Assembly (NCBI RefSeq): GCF_019423705.1
Contig: NZ_JAHZAX010000003.1
Coordinates: 1 to 64,000, forward strand
Reading direction: 5' to 3'
DNA length: 64,000 nucleotides
DNA from: Ruminococcus sp.
GTDB taxonomy: Bacteria; Bacillota; Clostridia; Oscillospirales; Ruminococcaceae
Both the position numbers and the translations under genes were made by a program. Every line of letters starts with the position of its first letter. Within the stretch, counting starts at the first letter, position 1. Below are positions 14,856-24,666 of this stretch, piece after piece. The notes beneath the pieces were generated by a model. It saw only the letters and a list, made by a program, of their open reading frames with translations, did not search any database and was not told the DNA's origin.

Positions 14856-15047
14856 ATGAGCAAGCAAATATATAAGATAATCGACATCACCGAAGAGGAT
14901 TACGGCTGCGAGGGTATCCCCGAGGACAGCGAGCTTATGTGCTCGGTGCTTGTGAAAAGCCCCACAGGCGAAGAAAAATGGCTAAAATATCCCGACCGCT
15001 ACCTCCGTGAAAATAATATCGACATAGGCAGCGAAATAGAACTATAA
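14856..15047 (+). CDS. Small acidic protein of unknown function
   Basis: This 63-residue protein follows a GAAAGGA site 8 bases before the ATG. It is acidic (many Glu and Asp), with CEGIPEDSEL near the middle and no membrane segment. I do not recognise a family. It lies alone between the divergent nadE gene and a dispersed repeat. Confidence 0.6.
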   Translation: MSKQIYKIIDITEEDYGCEGIPEDSELMCSVLVKSPTGEEKWLKYPDRYLRENNIDIGSEIEL

Positions 15048-15054
15048 TGAATCA

Positions 15055-15155
15055 AACAAAAACGGACGACCGCATTACCCCTACACCAAAACCAGCGCAT
15101 TTAAGCACTTTTGTAGGGGCGAACAGCGTTCGCCCGTTTATTTTTGTCCGTTTAT
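15055..15155. repeat. Dispersed palindromic repeat R1 (short form) with inverted flanks
   Basis: The core GTAGGGGCGAACA...GTTCGCCCGTTT lies at 15114-15140, and outer AAACGGAC/GTCCGTTT arms lie at 15060-15067 and 15147-15154. The same core occurs at several other intergenic sites. It may end nearby transcripts. Confidence 0.75.
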
Positions 15156-15212
15156 AATTTCTCGTTAGATATTCTGCTGTCCAAAATATCGTACTAAAAC
15201 AATACCCAGCAC

Positions 15213-16892
15213 CTAGTCCGTATATCCCACAGCAAGCCTGTGCTCAAAATCAGCCACCTTCAAAGGTCTGTCGAATACAAAACCCTGTACAGCGTCACAG
15301 CCAACGTCCTCGAGATACGAAAGCTGCTCCACCGACTCAACACCCTCGGCGATAGTTTCCTTGCCAAGCTTTTTCACCATATTTATAATGTAATAGAACA
15401 TTATAAGATCCTTGTCCTTTCCCTCATATTCCGTCTCCAGCGGAATAAATGACTTGTCGATCTTGATGACTTGCAGATCAACGTTCTTTATCATATTGAG
15501 GGACGAAAATCCCGTGCCAAAATCGTCCATTGACGTCACGATGCCATTGTTTTTCAGCCCGTTCACAAGCTCCGTGATAGGCTCAAAGTTCTGATAGTCC
15601 TCGCTCTCCGTCAGCTCGATCTCAATATACTTGTGCTCCAACCCATATTTGTCGATAGTCTTTACAATGTTCTCAAGCAAGTCCTCCTCCTCAAGGTGCT
15701 TCCTCGAAAAATTCACCGATATCCTAAGCGGCTCAAGCCCCGAATCAATGCGGTTTTTAAGCCATTTGCATACCTGCTCCAGCACATAATAATCAAGATT
15801 TATAACGCTTCCGTCACGCTCCAAAAGCGGCACAAAATCCGCAGGCGCAATGACTCTGCCGTCTCTGTTCCACCGCACAAGCGCCTCCGCACCAAAAATC
15901 TTCTTATCCTTTATGCGCACCTTTGGCTGATAGTAGACCTCAAATTCGTTCCCGTTAAGCGCCGTGATAAAGTTTGAAAGCACACTCTGGATACGCATAA
16001 GCTCACGCCTGATATCATCGGAATATTCAACAACGTACCCTGCGCCAAGCCTCCTCGCCGCCGAATATGCAATGCTCACACGAGCCATAACCTCTCTCGG
16101 GAAATGTACCCCCTTCAAGTTCGCAAAGCCCACAGTCGCACCGAAAATAAAGGTCTTGTCAATGTGCTTCTCTTCATCTTTAAAGCCAATGCTCACCATT
16201 GAAAGCTCGTCTATATACTTTTTCATCGCCGCAGCTTCCACCAGCATAACAAAATTGTCGCCCCCAAGCCGTGCGATAAGCTCGTCACCGCTAAGCATAT
16301 CTATCAAATACCTCGTGTAATCACGAAGCACAACGTCGCCCTGCTCGTAACTGAGCACCTTGTTTACATATTTAAAATTGTGGATATTAAAGAATATAAC
16401 GCCGAAATCCTCTATCCTGCCTTGAGCAATGAGCATACCTGCCTGCTTCATAAGTGCGCCCAAAGTCGCCGCACCAGTCTCCATATCGGTGCTGACAACG
16501 TGCTGAACCAGCCTGCCTGTCATAAGCCTGTTGTATTGAATGTACACCGCATTTGCCGCAATGGATATTATCTGCTTCTGCTCCTCATCGAAAACGCAGC
16601 CGACCGCAGGATAAAACTTCATCACAACCTTGCCCTTTTCCATAATCACAAAAGCGATCTTGTAAGCTTCACCCACAGCCTCGCCGCTGTCAATAAGCAC
16701 CGATGAAGCGTCAACGCCGCTCTGACAAAGCTTTGAAGCAGGAATGTTCACAAAAAACTCCGCCTTGACAATGCCAAGCTTCGGCGCAATGCTCCCGAAA
16801 GCCTCCCTTACAGACCGCTCGCAAGCCTCAACGCTGTCGTTATCCCTATATATCGCCTTGAAAAATTCTATAAGATCTCTGTCAATATCCAT
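15213..16892 (-). CDS. Degenerate GGDEF plus EAL cyclic-di-GMP phosphodiesterase
   Basis: This 559-residue protein has an N-terminal sensor-like region (1-150), a GGDEF domain (about 150-300) with GGDNF in place of GGDEF, and a C-terminal EAL domain (about 310-550). The EAL domain keeps EALVRW, NFS, ELTES, DDFG, KIDKSF, AEGVE and QGFVF, so it should hydrolyse c-di-GMP. The GGDEF half is probably inactive as a cyclase and may bind GTP to regulate the EAL domain, as known for other such hybrids. There is no membrane segment, so it is cytoplasmic. It appears monocistronic. Confidence 0.9.
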   Translation of the reverse strand: MDIDRDLIEFFKAIYRDNDSVEACERSVREAFGSIAPKLGIVKAEFFVNIPASKLCQSGVDASSVLIDSGEAVGEAYKIAFVIMEKGKVVMKFYPAVGCVFDEEQKQIISIAANAVYIQYNRLMTGRLVQHVVSTDMETGAATLGALMKQAGMLIAQGRIEDFGVIFFNIHNFKYVNKVLSYEQGDVVLRDYTRYLIDMLSGDELIARLGGDNFVMLVEAAAMKKYIDELSMVSIGFKDEEKHIDKTFIFGATVGFANLKGVHFPREVMARVSIAYSAARRLGAGYVVEYSDDIRRELMRIQSVLSNFITALNGNEFEVYYQPKVRIKDKKIFGAEALVRWNRDGRVIAPADFVPLLERDGSVINLDYYVLEQVCKWLKNRIDSGLEPLRISVNFSRKHLEEEDLLENIVKTIDKYGLEHKYIEIELTESEDYQNFEPITELVNGLKNNGIVTSMDDFGTGFSSLNMIKNVDLQVIKIDKSFIPLETEYEGKDKDLIMFYYIINMVKKLGKETIAEGVESVEQLSYLEDVGCDAVQGFVFDRPLKVADFEHRLAVGYTD

Positions 16893-17232
16893 ACTTCTCC
16901 ACTAAGATCCTTTCATAATCTATGTTGTCGGATATCACAAACGAAAGTAAACGATTACTCAAATATTTGTAACATCTAATTATATTTTACAATATTTATC
17001 GCCAATTGTCAAGCGAAAATATGACTTGATTTCTTTTTCTAACAAAAAATGCAATAAAAATCACCCGACATCATATCTCAGATATCGAGTGAAGTTTAAG
17101 TGAGGAGTTAGGAGTTAGGAGTGAGGAATGAATGAATCGCCTAACGGCGATGATTTTTGTAGGGGCAAAAAATTGTTTTGAGACGTAACTCACAACAATT
17201 TGCGGTCGCCCGCAGCTTTGCGCTGCGTTAGA
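16893..17232. repeat. Intergenic region with repeats R2 and R1
   Basis: 17100-17155 has repeated GAGTTAG/GTGAGGAATG units and the ATCGCC...GGCGAT hairpin of family R2. 17157-17215 is a diverged long copy of R1 with the inner TTGTT...AACAA pairing. The rest upstream of 17040 is AT-rich and probably holds the promoter of the EAL gene, but no strong promoter stood out. Confidence 0.65.
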
Positions 17233-18969
17233 CTAAAAAGCCCAATTTTCAGCCGATAATTGCATATCCGCCATATGCTTGTAAATGCCGCCTGCCTGCT
17301 TGAGCTGCGCAGGTGTGCCGCTCTCTGCCACCTTACCGTCCTTGAGAACAACTATCTTGTCCACGCCGTCAACAGTCCTCATTCTGTGGGCAATGATAAG
17401 TACAGTCTTGTCCTTGATAAGCTTTGAGATAGACTCTTGGATAACAGACTCGTTGTCAACGTCAAGGGAAGCCGTCGCCTCGTCCATAAGAATGATAGGT
17501 GCGTCCTTGAGGAATGCCCTCGCAATGGATATCCTCTGACGCTCACCGCCCGAAAGCTCCGAGCCGTTCTCACCGATCATACTGTTCCACTTGTCTGGCA
17601 TTTTCTCAACAAAGTCCTCGCAATGCGCAAGCCTTGCCGCCGCCATAACTTCTTCGTCCGTTGCGTCCTTCTTTCCGATACGGATATTCTCCATTACCGT
17701 GTTGTTGAAAAGTGTTACGTCTTGGAATACGATAGAGAACAGCGAAAGCAGCGTCTCCGGCTCGATCTCCGATACGTTCATTCCGCCGACCTTGATAGTA
17801 CCCTTGTCGTTGTCCCAGAACCTTGCCGCAAGTCTCGATACCGTTGTCTTTCCTCCGCCCGATGGGCCTATAAGCGCCGTTACCTCGCCCTGCTTTGCCG
17901 TGAAGCTTACGTCAGAAAGCACTTGCTCGCCGTCCTTGTATGAGAACGCAACGTGATCGAATGTGATGTCATAACCCTTGTTGTCAAGGGTCGTCCTGCC
18001 CGTCTGCTCTTCGCGAGAAAGTATCTCGTCCATTCTCTTGCAGTTTACGTCAAGGCTTATCATAGCCGCAAGGTTCTGCAATGCGATCTGCAAAGGCTCG
18101 TACATTCTCGTTACCACCAGCAGGAACATAAAGAATGTCAGCACGCTTATCTCGTTTTTCACAAGGAGTGAAGCACCCACCACCGCAACAGTACCGATAC
18201 CAAGCTTTAGTATCATCTGCGCCGTGCAAACGAACGCCGCATTTGAAAATTCCGCAACGATAGAGTGCTTCTCAACAGCCTTGATCTTCTCGTTGAGGCC
18301 CTCCATATAGCTGTCAACCATATTGTATGATCTGAGATCTCTCATCGTCTCGAGACCTTCCTGTATGCCGTCAAGACAATCTATCTTGTATTTAACAGTC
18401 TTTTCGTGAACTTTCGTCATAACCTTTCTCGAGCACAGCACGATAATGAACGCCACAGGCATTACCCAAACCGCCGCAAGAGCCATTTTCCAGTTGAAGA
18501 AAAACAAGCTTATCACAATAAGGGTCGTTGATATCAATGCGCCCACAAGCTCAGGTATCCAATGGGAAGAGCCCGTCTCGATCATTGCGCAGTCGGTCAT
18601 AATGGTGTTCGTAAGATCGGCAAGGTCTTTCTTGCCAAAGAATGAAAGAGGTATCTTTCTAAGCTTTTCCGCCAGCGTGCGCCTTCTCACGCCGCTTTCA
18701 ACATAAGTCGAAAGGAACGTCGCCCTGTACTGCACAACAGTCGTCAGCGCAACGACAAGCAGCGTGCCTATTATTGCAAGAATGAAATACTTGAACTTGT
18801 CCTGCGGCAGCTCGCCGTCAAGAAGATAAGAAGCCAGCTTGTAAAGCAATGCCACAGGCAGCATAAGCGCTATGTTCGATACCGTAACAGCCGCAAACGC
18901 ACGGAGCATTCCCTTTGCACCTTTATCAGAAAGGGCATATTTGTGCTTTAATTTTTCCGTAAGTGTCAT
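17233..18969 (-). CDS. ABC exporter, fused permease-ATPase, second subunit
   Basis: This 578-residue protein has six membrane helices (about 20-320) and an ATPase domain (about 335-570) with Walker A GPSGGGKTT, signature LSGGERQRIS, Walker B with DEATASLD and the H-loop AHR. It is a type IV ABC exporter half. It begins 3 bases after the 18973-20757 gene, so the two form a heterodimer. A TetR-type gene lies upstream. Such systems export drugs, peptides or lipids; the substrate is not evident. Confidence 0.9.
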   Translation of the reverse strand: MTLTEKLKHKYALSDKGAKGMLRAFAAVTVSNIALMLPVALLYKLASYLLDGELPQDKFKYFILAIIGTLLVVALTTVVQYRATFLSTYVESGVRRRTLAEKLRKIPLSFFGKKDLADLTNTIMTDCAMIETGSSHWIPELVGALISTTLIVISLFFFNWKMALAAVWVMPVAFIIVLCSRKVMTKVHEKTVKYKIDCLDGIQEGLETMRDLRSYNMVDSYMEGLNEKIKAVEKHSIVAEFSNAAFVCTAQMILKLGIGTVAVVGASLLVKNEISVLTFFMFLLVVTRMYEPLQIALQNLAAMISLDVNCKRMDEILSREEQTGRTTLDNKGYDITFDHVAFSYKDGEQVLSDVSFTAKQGEVTALIGPSGGGKTTVSRLAARFWDNDKGTIKVGGMNVSEIEPETLLSLFSIVFQDVTLFNNTVMENIRIGKKDATDEEVMAAARLAHCEDFVEKMPDKWNSMIGENGSELSGGERQRISIARAFLKDAPIILMDEATASLDVDNESVIQESISKLIKDKTVLIIAHRMRTVDGVDKIVVLKDGKVAESGTPAQLKQAGGIYKHMADMQLSAENWAF

Positions 18970-18972
18970 AAT

Positions 18973-20757
18973 TTATACCCCTGCCTTTCCGACCTGCCAG
19001 TTTACAGATCTGTTGTATTCATTCCACATTCTGCTGTAAATTCCGCCCTTTTCGATAAGTTCGCCGTGCTTGCCGCTCTCTGCGATCTTGCCCTCAGAAA
19101 GAACGTAAATGCAGTCAGTATTTGTGATAGTCGAAAGCCTATGGGCGATCATTATAACAGTCTTGTCCTTTGAAAGCTTCTCAAAAGCCTGCTGAACAAG
19201 TCGCTCATTGTCAGGGTCGGCAAAAGCCGTCGCCTCGTCGAGTATAAGTATAGGCGCATTTTTAAGGAACGCCCTCGCAATGGAAAGTCGCTGACTTTCA
19301 CCGCCAGAAACGTAAATGCCCTTTGAACCGATCATAGTGTTCACGCCCTCAGGGAACTTCTCGATGATATCCATACATTGTGCGTCCTTGAGTGCCTGCA
19401 TAACTTCCTCGTCAGCAGCGTCAGGTCTGCCCATTCTCACGTTATCGAGAATGCTCATTTTAAGCAGTTTGCTGTCTTGGAAAACGTATGAAACATATTC
19501 CATAAGCTTGTCAGAAGGTATATCCCTTACGTCCACGCCGCCGATCTTTACCGAGCCGCTCTTAACGTCCCAGAACCTTGCAACCAGCGACGCAAGGGTG
19601 GTCTTTCCTCCGCCCGATGGGCCAACAAGCGCAATGTGCTCCCCTGCCTTGACTGACAAGTTTATGCCGTCGATAGCATTGCTGTCAGCGTTTGCATAAG
19701 CGAATGTAACGCCGTCCAGCTCGATAGAAGCGTCCTTTGGAGCAGCACCCTTTTTCGTCTCTGCAAGAGGCTCAGTCTTCAGTATCTCATACATTCTGTT
19801 AAGTGCGTCCTCAACGATCATCTGCGATTCGCCTGCATATGCAACCTTCATAAGCGTAACAGTCAGCACGGAAGTGATGATGATATAAAAAAACAGATTG
19901 AGCACGAACTCGTTCGTAACGCCGTGTGAAGTGAGCTTGAATGCCGCAATGATAAGTGCTGCGAAAATTCCGTTAGACGCCGTTGTGAAACCTATCATCG
20001 GCAGCATCATGTTTTTTGTGTAGCCGATAGTCCACTTTTCATATTCGTCTATAGCAAGCTTGAAGCGCTTGAAAGAGAATACTGTCTGACCGAAAGTCTT
20101 TACAACAGACACGCCTCTTATATACTCCACAGCCTCCGCTGACATTGATTCAAGTGCGTTTTGATACTGCTTCATATCCTCCGCCATCTTAGGACCCATC
20201 ATAAGGGTTCCCATAAGCACGAAAGCTATCACCGCAGGGATAAGGCTTATAAGCCCCAGCCTCCAGTCAAACGCCATCATCATAACCAGCAGCCCGATAG
20301 GCGTTGCATATGAAACCGCCTTGTCCGGCAGATTGTGCGCAAGAAAAGTCTCCGTCGCAGAGCTTGAATCTGCAACGATCTTTCTTATCTTGCCCGTACC
20401 CTCGGCCTCAACATAGCCGATAGGAAGCTTCATAATGTGCTTCATCATACTCATACGCATATTAGACTGCACTCTGAAAGCCGCCTTGTGAGAGCACATA
20501 AGCGCAGCGATATAGAACACCATCGCCAGCAGCGCAAAGCCCACCGCCTGCCAGCCGTAGCTGCTGATATTGACAGCCTCCGAGAAATTCGGTCTGACAT
20601 CAAGCACTTCCTTGATTATCCGCCAGATATCGTAAAACGGTATCAAGGCGATCCAGGCGCTGATAGCTGCCAGCACAAGCGAAGCGTATGTAAAATACTT
20701 GTTATCGCCTGCATATTCCATCAGCACCGATAATGATTTTTTCTTCTTTTCTTTCAC
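18973..20757 (-). CDS. ABC exporter, fused permease-ATPase, first subunit
   Basis: This 594-residue half-exporter has six helices (about 30-320) and an ATPase domain with GPSGGGKTT, signature VSGGESQRLS and DEATAFAD. I choose the GTG at 20757 because AGGAGG lies 7 bases before it; an in-frame ATG further upstream would contain that site. The signature Leu-to-Val change and Ala-Asp after the Walker B helix mark it as the variant partner of the pair. A terminator-like hairpin (20813-20851) separates it from the TetR gene, so read-through or a second promoter is needed. Confidence 0.88.
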   Translation of the reverse strand: MKEKKKKSLSVLMEYAGDNKYFTYASLVLAAISAWIALIPFYDIWRIIKEVLDVRPNFSEAVNISSYGWQAVGFALLAMVFYIAALMCSHKAAFRVQSNMRMSMMKHIMKLPIGYVEAEGTGKIRKIVADSSSATETFLAHNLPDKAVSYATPIGLLVMMMAFDWRLGLISLIPAVIAFVLMGTLMMGPKMAEDMKQYQNALESMSAEAVEYIRGVSVVKTFGQTVFSFKRFKLAIDEYEKWTIGYTKNMMLPMIGFTTASNGIFAALIIAAFKLTSHGVTNEFVLNLFFYIIITSVLTVTLMKVAYAGESQMIVEDALNRMYEILKTEPLAETKKGAAPKDASIELDGVTFAYANADSNAIDGINLSVKAGEHIALVGPSGGGKTTLASLVARFWDVKSGSVKIGGVDVRDIPSDKLMEYVSYVFQDSKLLKMSILDNVRMGRPDAADEEVMQALKDAQCMDIIEKFPEGVNTMIGSKGIYVSGGESQRLSIARAFLKNAPILILDEATAFADPDNERLVQQAFEKLSKDKTVIMIAHRLSTITNTDCIYVLSEGKIAESGKHGELIEKGGIYSRMWNEYNRSVNWQVGKAGV

Positions 20758-20812
20758 AACAAGACCTCCTGTTACTCCTACTAAGTTAGAAAAAGCTAAC
20801 TCATCTCCATAT

Positions 20813-20851
20813 AAAAAGCAACGCCGCACAAAAGTGCATTGCTGCTTTTAT
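20813..20851 (-). terminator. Terminator-like hairpin between tetR-type gene and ABC exporter
   Basis: On the minus strand AAAAGCAGCAATGCAC and GTGCGGCGTTGCTTTT pair imperfectly around TTTT and are followed by T residues. It would limit transcription from the regulator gene into the exporter genes. Confidence 0.55.
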
Positions 20852-20869
20852 TTACTTAAATTAAAAATA

Positions 20870-21481
20870 TCAAGGCATATCCTCCACCCCGAGGACGCAT
20901 TTCCAGCCTGCGTAGCAATATTTACTTATGTCCCCCATAAAGATCTTAGCCTCGTCATAAGGGATATCGTGAGACACCACCTCGTAAATATACGACCAGC
21001 CCGTGCGGCAGATAACGTGTATAAAGAAATCGCTGACGGTGTTTTCACGCCTTGAGAACTGTTTCACAAATTTCTTGTAATACTTTTCCTCGATCTGCGC
21101 CAGCCCGTCGAAATACCCCTCGTATTCCGTGCCTGCTGAATTGCAAAAAATAAGCTTAAAAACGTCGAAATTATCGTAAATATATTTCAGCACAAGCTCA
21201 GTTCCCTCTGTTCCCTGACTTATCATATCTTGAGTGTCACAACCCTCCGTGGAAGCGCCTATGCTTTCAAGATACATCTTCATAAGCCCGTCAGCGGCAG
21301 GCTTCACCACCGCCGAAAACAGCCCCGCCTTATCGCCGAAACGTGTGTAAATGGAATTAGAGCTTACGCCGCTGTCGGCAGATATCCGCCTAAGATTGGC
21401 ATTATGAAACCCATATTTGAGAAATTCTTTCTTAGCACTTTCAAGCAGCGCCTCAGTAACGCCCGCAGTTTCCTGTCTCAT
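20870..21481 (-). CDS. TetR family transcriptional regulator
   Basis: This 203-residue protein has an N-terminal TetR helix-turn-helix (about 8-55: KKEFLKYGF, then RRISADSGVSSNSIYTRFGDKAGL). The C-terminal ligand-binding domain is of the usual size. It lies directly upstream of the heterodimeric ABC exporter on the same strand, so it probably represses that pair and responds to an exported compound. AGCGAGG precedes the ATG at some distance. No obvious operator palindrome was identified at its start. Confidence 0.88.
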   Translation of the reverse strand: MRQETAGVTEALLESAKKEFLKYGFHNANLRRISADSGVSSNSIYTRFGDKAGLFSAVVKPAADGLMKMYLESIGASTEGCDTQDMISQGTEGTELVLKYIYDNFDVFKLIFCNSAGTEYEGYFDGLAQIEEKYYKKFVKQFSRRENTVSDFFIHVICRTGWSYIYEVVSHDIPYDEAKIFMGDISKYCYAGWKCVLGVEDMP

Positions 21482-21694
21482 ATTTTATACCTCGCTTTAA
21501 ATAACAATGTTATTATAACACAGTTATTTTATTTTGTCAATAGCATTTTTTTACAAATACGCATAAAAATAAGGACGCATTTTAAGCAACGCACCCTTCA
21601 AAAACAAATTTTATATTCCCCACCCCTGCCGCTCCCCACACCCCTCGCAAAACCGCTATAATAAAGGGTTTAGCAAATTCGCAATCGTCGTGTT

Positions 21695-21742
21695 AACGAT
21701 TACAAAACACTTTATTTACTTTTTTTTACAATTGTAATCGTT
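21695..21742. promoter_or_regulatory. 11-bp inverted repeat in the divergent spacer
   Basis: AACGATTACAA (21695-21705) and TTGTAATCGTT (21732-21742) are perfect inverted copies with a 26-base gap. The pair lies just upstream of the promoter of the zinc-ribbon operon and may be an operator. Confidence 0.35.
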
Positions 21743-21758
21743 TTATTAAGCTGGCAGC

Positions 21759-21789
21759 TTAACAAATCCCGAAAACTTTGTGATATAAT
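21759..21789 (+). promoter_or_regulatory. Probable promoter of the zinc-ribbon operon
   Basis: TTAACA (21759-21764) and TATAAT (21784-21789) are separated by 19 bases, longer than ideal. The start would be about 55 bases before the first gene. Confidence 0.5.
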
Positions 21790-21852
21790 TACGTTGTGAA
21801 AACAAAATAGTGCAGAAAATGCACTAAATATGAAGTAATGGAGGAATTTGTT

Positions 21853-23799
21853 ATGGCTTTTTGTAGAAAATGCGGAAAACAGATCGATGATGACGCTGCT
21901 TTTTGTCATTTTTGTGGTAATCGAGTGGTTGTCACGCCTGTTGTTGAAAACAAGAGCAGTCCTGAAAAAGAGCCCGTGGTACAACCTGCGAATGACATTA
22001 ATGACGTAATTGTTAAGAAAAAAAGTTCTAAGGCGCCGTTGATAATATCAATAATTGTCATTGCCTTAGCCGCCTTATTTGCCGTTTTCTGGTTTGTACT
22101 TAAACCTATGCTGTTCGATAAGGATAAGGTCGCTGAAAAATATCTTTTCAATGATGGTTTGCTGAGCGCTATGACCGAAGAAAACGGTCAATGGGGTTAC
22201 ATCAATGAAAGTGGCGATTATGTGATCGATCCGCAATTCGACGCAGTAACAGAGTTTTCAGGTGGATATGCTACCGTTTCAGTCGGAGGAAAATGGGGCA
22301 TTATCGATACCAAAGGAACTTATATTGTATCACCTCAATATGATTACATTTCGCCATTTTCCCAGGGCGTTGCAGTCGTAATTGATTTTGATGTTGATGA
22401 TGAGGGTTCAGATAAATATGGTCTTATCGATACAAGTGGAAAGCTGTTGCTTCCAATAACCTATGACGAAATAGGTTCAGACGCACTCGAGGGATTAGAC
22501 TTAGAAAACAAGAATGAGATTTTTGTTATCAGATCCGGTGATAAATATGGTTATGCAAATATAAAAGGTAAAGTTGTAATAGCACCAACATATGATGATG
22601 CAGATTCATTTAGCGAGGGCTATGCTGCCGTTTGCAACAATGACAAATATGGTTTCATAAATGAAAAGGGTAAATTAGTCATAAGCTGTCAGTATGACTC
22701 AGCATTTGATTTTATTGAAGACCGCAGTATCGTAACGGTTGGCGATAAGTATGGTGTTATCAACACAAAAGGTGATTATGTTGTAAATCCTAAATATGAT
22801 ATGATGTTTAGTTATAGTGAGGGTTATGCAGCATTCAAAAAAGGCGAGAAGTGGGGCTATGTAGATACAAAAGGAAAAGAAGCCATTTCTGCACAGTATG
22901 ACTTTTCAACAACTTTTAATAACGGTGTAGCCGCCGCTAGTTCTTCAGGCAAATATGGCTTGATAGACGCAACAGGCAAATGGGTAGTACCAGCCAAATA
23001 TTATAGTATGTGTTATCTTGACAATGGTCTCTATTCAGTTATAGACGGTAAAAATTGGGGCATAGTAAACAATGAAGGCAAAGAACTGCTTGAACCGACA
23101 TACGATAATATAGACCGTTCATCATATTATGATAAACGGTATGCATTTTCATATGGCGGAAAAGTTGGATATCTTTCTGAGAACGGCGAAGTCTGCATAA
23201 GCAATAAGTTTTTAGCTGGTTCAGGTTTTTATAGTGACGGCTACGCTATCGCAACTACTGATAGCAAAAAGTTGGCTGTAATAAACACATCAGGAGATAT
23301 CGTTAACAATAAAGAATACTACGGTCTGGCTGGCGAAACATCAGGTTACTGTCAATATGAAGATTGCTTAAACACCATCCAAAAATACGATAGTGATATC
23401 TTAGGAATAACCAAATCCCAAAATTATTGTAGTCAGAAGAATGCTGAAACTATCGCAAGAGCATTGAAAAACGATATAGAAGATATGGTGGCTAGTGGAG
23501 AGACCATACCAAGAGATGTACCTAGCAAAAATCTTGTATTAAAAATAGTTAATTGTTCAGATATGAATAGCCTCGATAAAATAAACCAAAGTGTAGCAAA
23601 TAGCTGTTCAGATTTTAATACTAAAGGTTACGCAGTAGTCGCATATGTTACAGACACAGAAGAAGTTTTTGTCTGCTGGGCGCACGATAAATATGCAGAT
23701 TTTAGTGTAGGTGCATACTCAACAATAAGTGGCTCATTACAAGATAATTTTGACGGATATTCTTTGACTGATATTTACAACAGTCTATATAGTTATTAG
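21853..23799 (+). CDS. Zinc-ribbon membrane protein with WG repeats
   Basis: This 648-residue protein starts with a zinc ribbon (CRKCGK...CHFCG, residues 4-24), followed by a membrane helix (about 60-85). About eleven WG-type repeats of 40-50 residues follow, with patterns such as KYGxIDxxGKxVIxPxYD (about 105-510). A C-terminal domain of about 140 residues has no clear relatives I can name. WG repeats form beta-propeller-like surfaces, probably outside the cell. I choose the ATG at 21853 because GGAGG lies before it. It heads a four-gene operon of zinc-ribbon proteins. Function is unknown. Confidence 0.85.
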   Translation: MAFCRKCGKQIDDDAAFCHFCGNRVVVTPVVENKSSPEKEPVVQPANDINDVIVKKKSSKAPLIISIIVIALAALFAVFWFVLKPMLFDKDKVAEKYLFNDGLLSAMTEENGQWGYINESGDYVIDPQFDAVTEFSGGYATVSVGGKWGIIDTKGTYIVSPQYDYISPFSQGVAVVIDFDVDDEGSDKYGLIDTSGKLLLPITYDEIGSDALEGLDLENKNEIFVIRSGDKYGYANIKGKVVIAPTYDDADSFSEGYAAVCNNDKYGFINEKGKLVISCQYDSAFDFIEDRSIVTVGDKYGVINTKGDYVVNPKYDMMFSYSEGYAAFKKGEKWGYVDTKGKEAISAQYDFSTTFNNGVAAASSSGKYGLIDATGKWVVPAKYYSMCYLDNGLYSVIDGKNWGIVNNEGKELLEPTYDNIDRSSYYDKRYAFSYGGKVGYLSENGEVCISNKFLAGSGFYSDGYAIATTDSKKLAVINTSGDIVNNKEYYGLAGETSGYCQYEDCLNTIQKYDSDILGITKSQNYCSQKNAETIARALKNDIEDMVASGETIPRDVPSKNLVLKIVNCSDMNSLDKINQSVANSCSDFNTKGYAVVAYVTDTEEVFVCWAHDKYADFSVGAYSTISGSLQDNFDGYSLTDIYNSLYSY

Positions 23800-23812
23800 G
23801 AGGTAAAAAATT

Positions 23813-24100
23813 ATGGCTTTTTGTAGAAAATGCGGAAAAGAGATCAACGACGACGCAGTTATCTGCGTACATTGCGGTTGCGCAACAGAAAAGGCAGCAC
23901 AGCAAAACAATCAGAACCCTAACTACGACCCTGACTCAAATGCAGACTTTGTCGAGATACTTCTCAGCGTACTCATACCTATCGCAGGTATCATTATGTA
24001 CTTCGTAAAGAAAGACACCCGTCCAAAGGCTGCCAAGACCTGTCTCTTGGTCGGTATCATAACCTGGGCTCTCGGAACCATAGCTATGACGATGCTTTAA
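23813..24100 (+). CDS. Small zinc-ribbon membrane protein
   Basis: This 95-residue protein has an N-terminal zinc ribbon (CRKCGK...CVHCGC) and two membrane helices (about 42-60 and 70-93) separated by a basic loop (RPKAAKTC). Its first 27 nucleotides are identical to those of the upstream gene, which points to recent duplication of the ribbon. The membrane part resembles that of the fourth gene. GGAGG precedes the ATG, 14 bases after the previous stop. Unknown function. Confidence 0.8.
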   Translation: MAFCRKCGKEINDDAVICVHCGCATEKAAQQNNQNPNYDPDSNADFVEILLSVLIPIAGIIMYFVKKDTRPKAAKTCLLVGIITWALGTIAMTML

Positions 24101-24111
24101 GGAGAATGTAA

Positions 24112-24654
24112 ATGAAATACTGCGGAAAATGTGGTGCACAGCTCGAAGATAACCAAACAGTATGTATGAAATGCGGTTGCGCTGCGGCGCAAAAAGGGGA
24201 TACCGCAGGCAGTACAGTAAAAGCACAGTCAAATACCAAACTCAACAAAATAATAGCAGCAGTCGTTATAATAGTCATTGCAATTTTGACAGGCTTTTAT
24301 ATCTATAACCAGTCCGACGGAGGGGCACTTGTTTTAAGGAAATTCGACAGTACCATAAGCCAGGCAAAAAAGGACGGCAAGTTCAGAGAACTTTCCTTTG
24401 ATTTTCGCCTGACAGGATCGCCCGAAGTGCTGGATCATACAGGCGATGTGTATTTTGTCTATTCAGCCGCCAAGACCACCACGTCCATTGGCAGCTACAA
24501 CGAAAGCTCAGATAACGGCTTGGTGTTCATAATCAGAATACATAGTTATCTTACAGGCAGGTGCTCAATGGTCTCAGTCGTACCTGTAAACGGACGACCC
24601 AGCCAGTCTTATATCGACACCTGGAAAAACATTTACGGAAGTTATTCACGATAG
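24112..24654 (+). CDS. Zinc-ribbon protein with one membrane helix
   Basis: This 180-residue protein has a zinc ribbon (CGKCGA...CMKCGC, residues 3-23), a membrane helix (about 46-63) and an extracytoplasmic domain of about 115 residues that I do not recognise. AAGGAG precedes the ATG. It is the third gene of the operon, 11 bases after the second. The shared ribbon suggests that all four proteins meet at the membrane, but this is inference. Confidence 0.78.
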   Translation: MKYCGKCGAQLEDNQTVCMKCGCAAAQKGDTAGSTVKAQSNTKLNKIIAAVVIIVIAILTGFYIYNQSDGGALVLRKFDSTISQAKKDGKFRELSFDFRLTGSPEVLDHTGDVYFVYSAAKTTTSIGSYNESSDNGLVFIIRIHSYLTGRCSMVSVVPVNGRPSQSYIDTWKNIYGSYSR

Positions 24655-24666
24655 GAGGAATTACAT

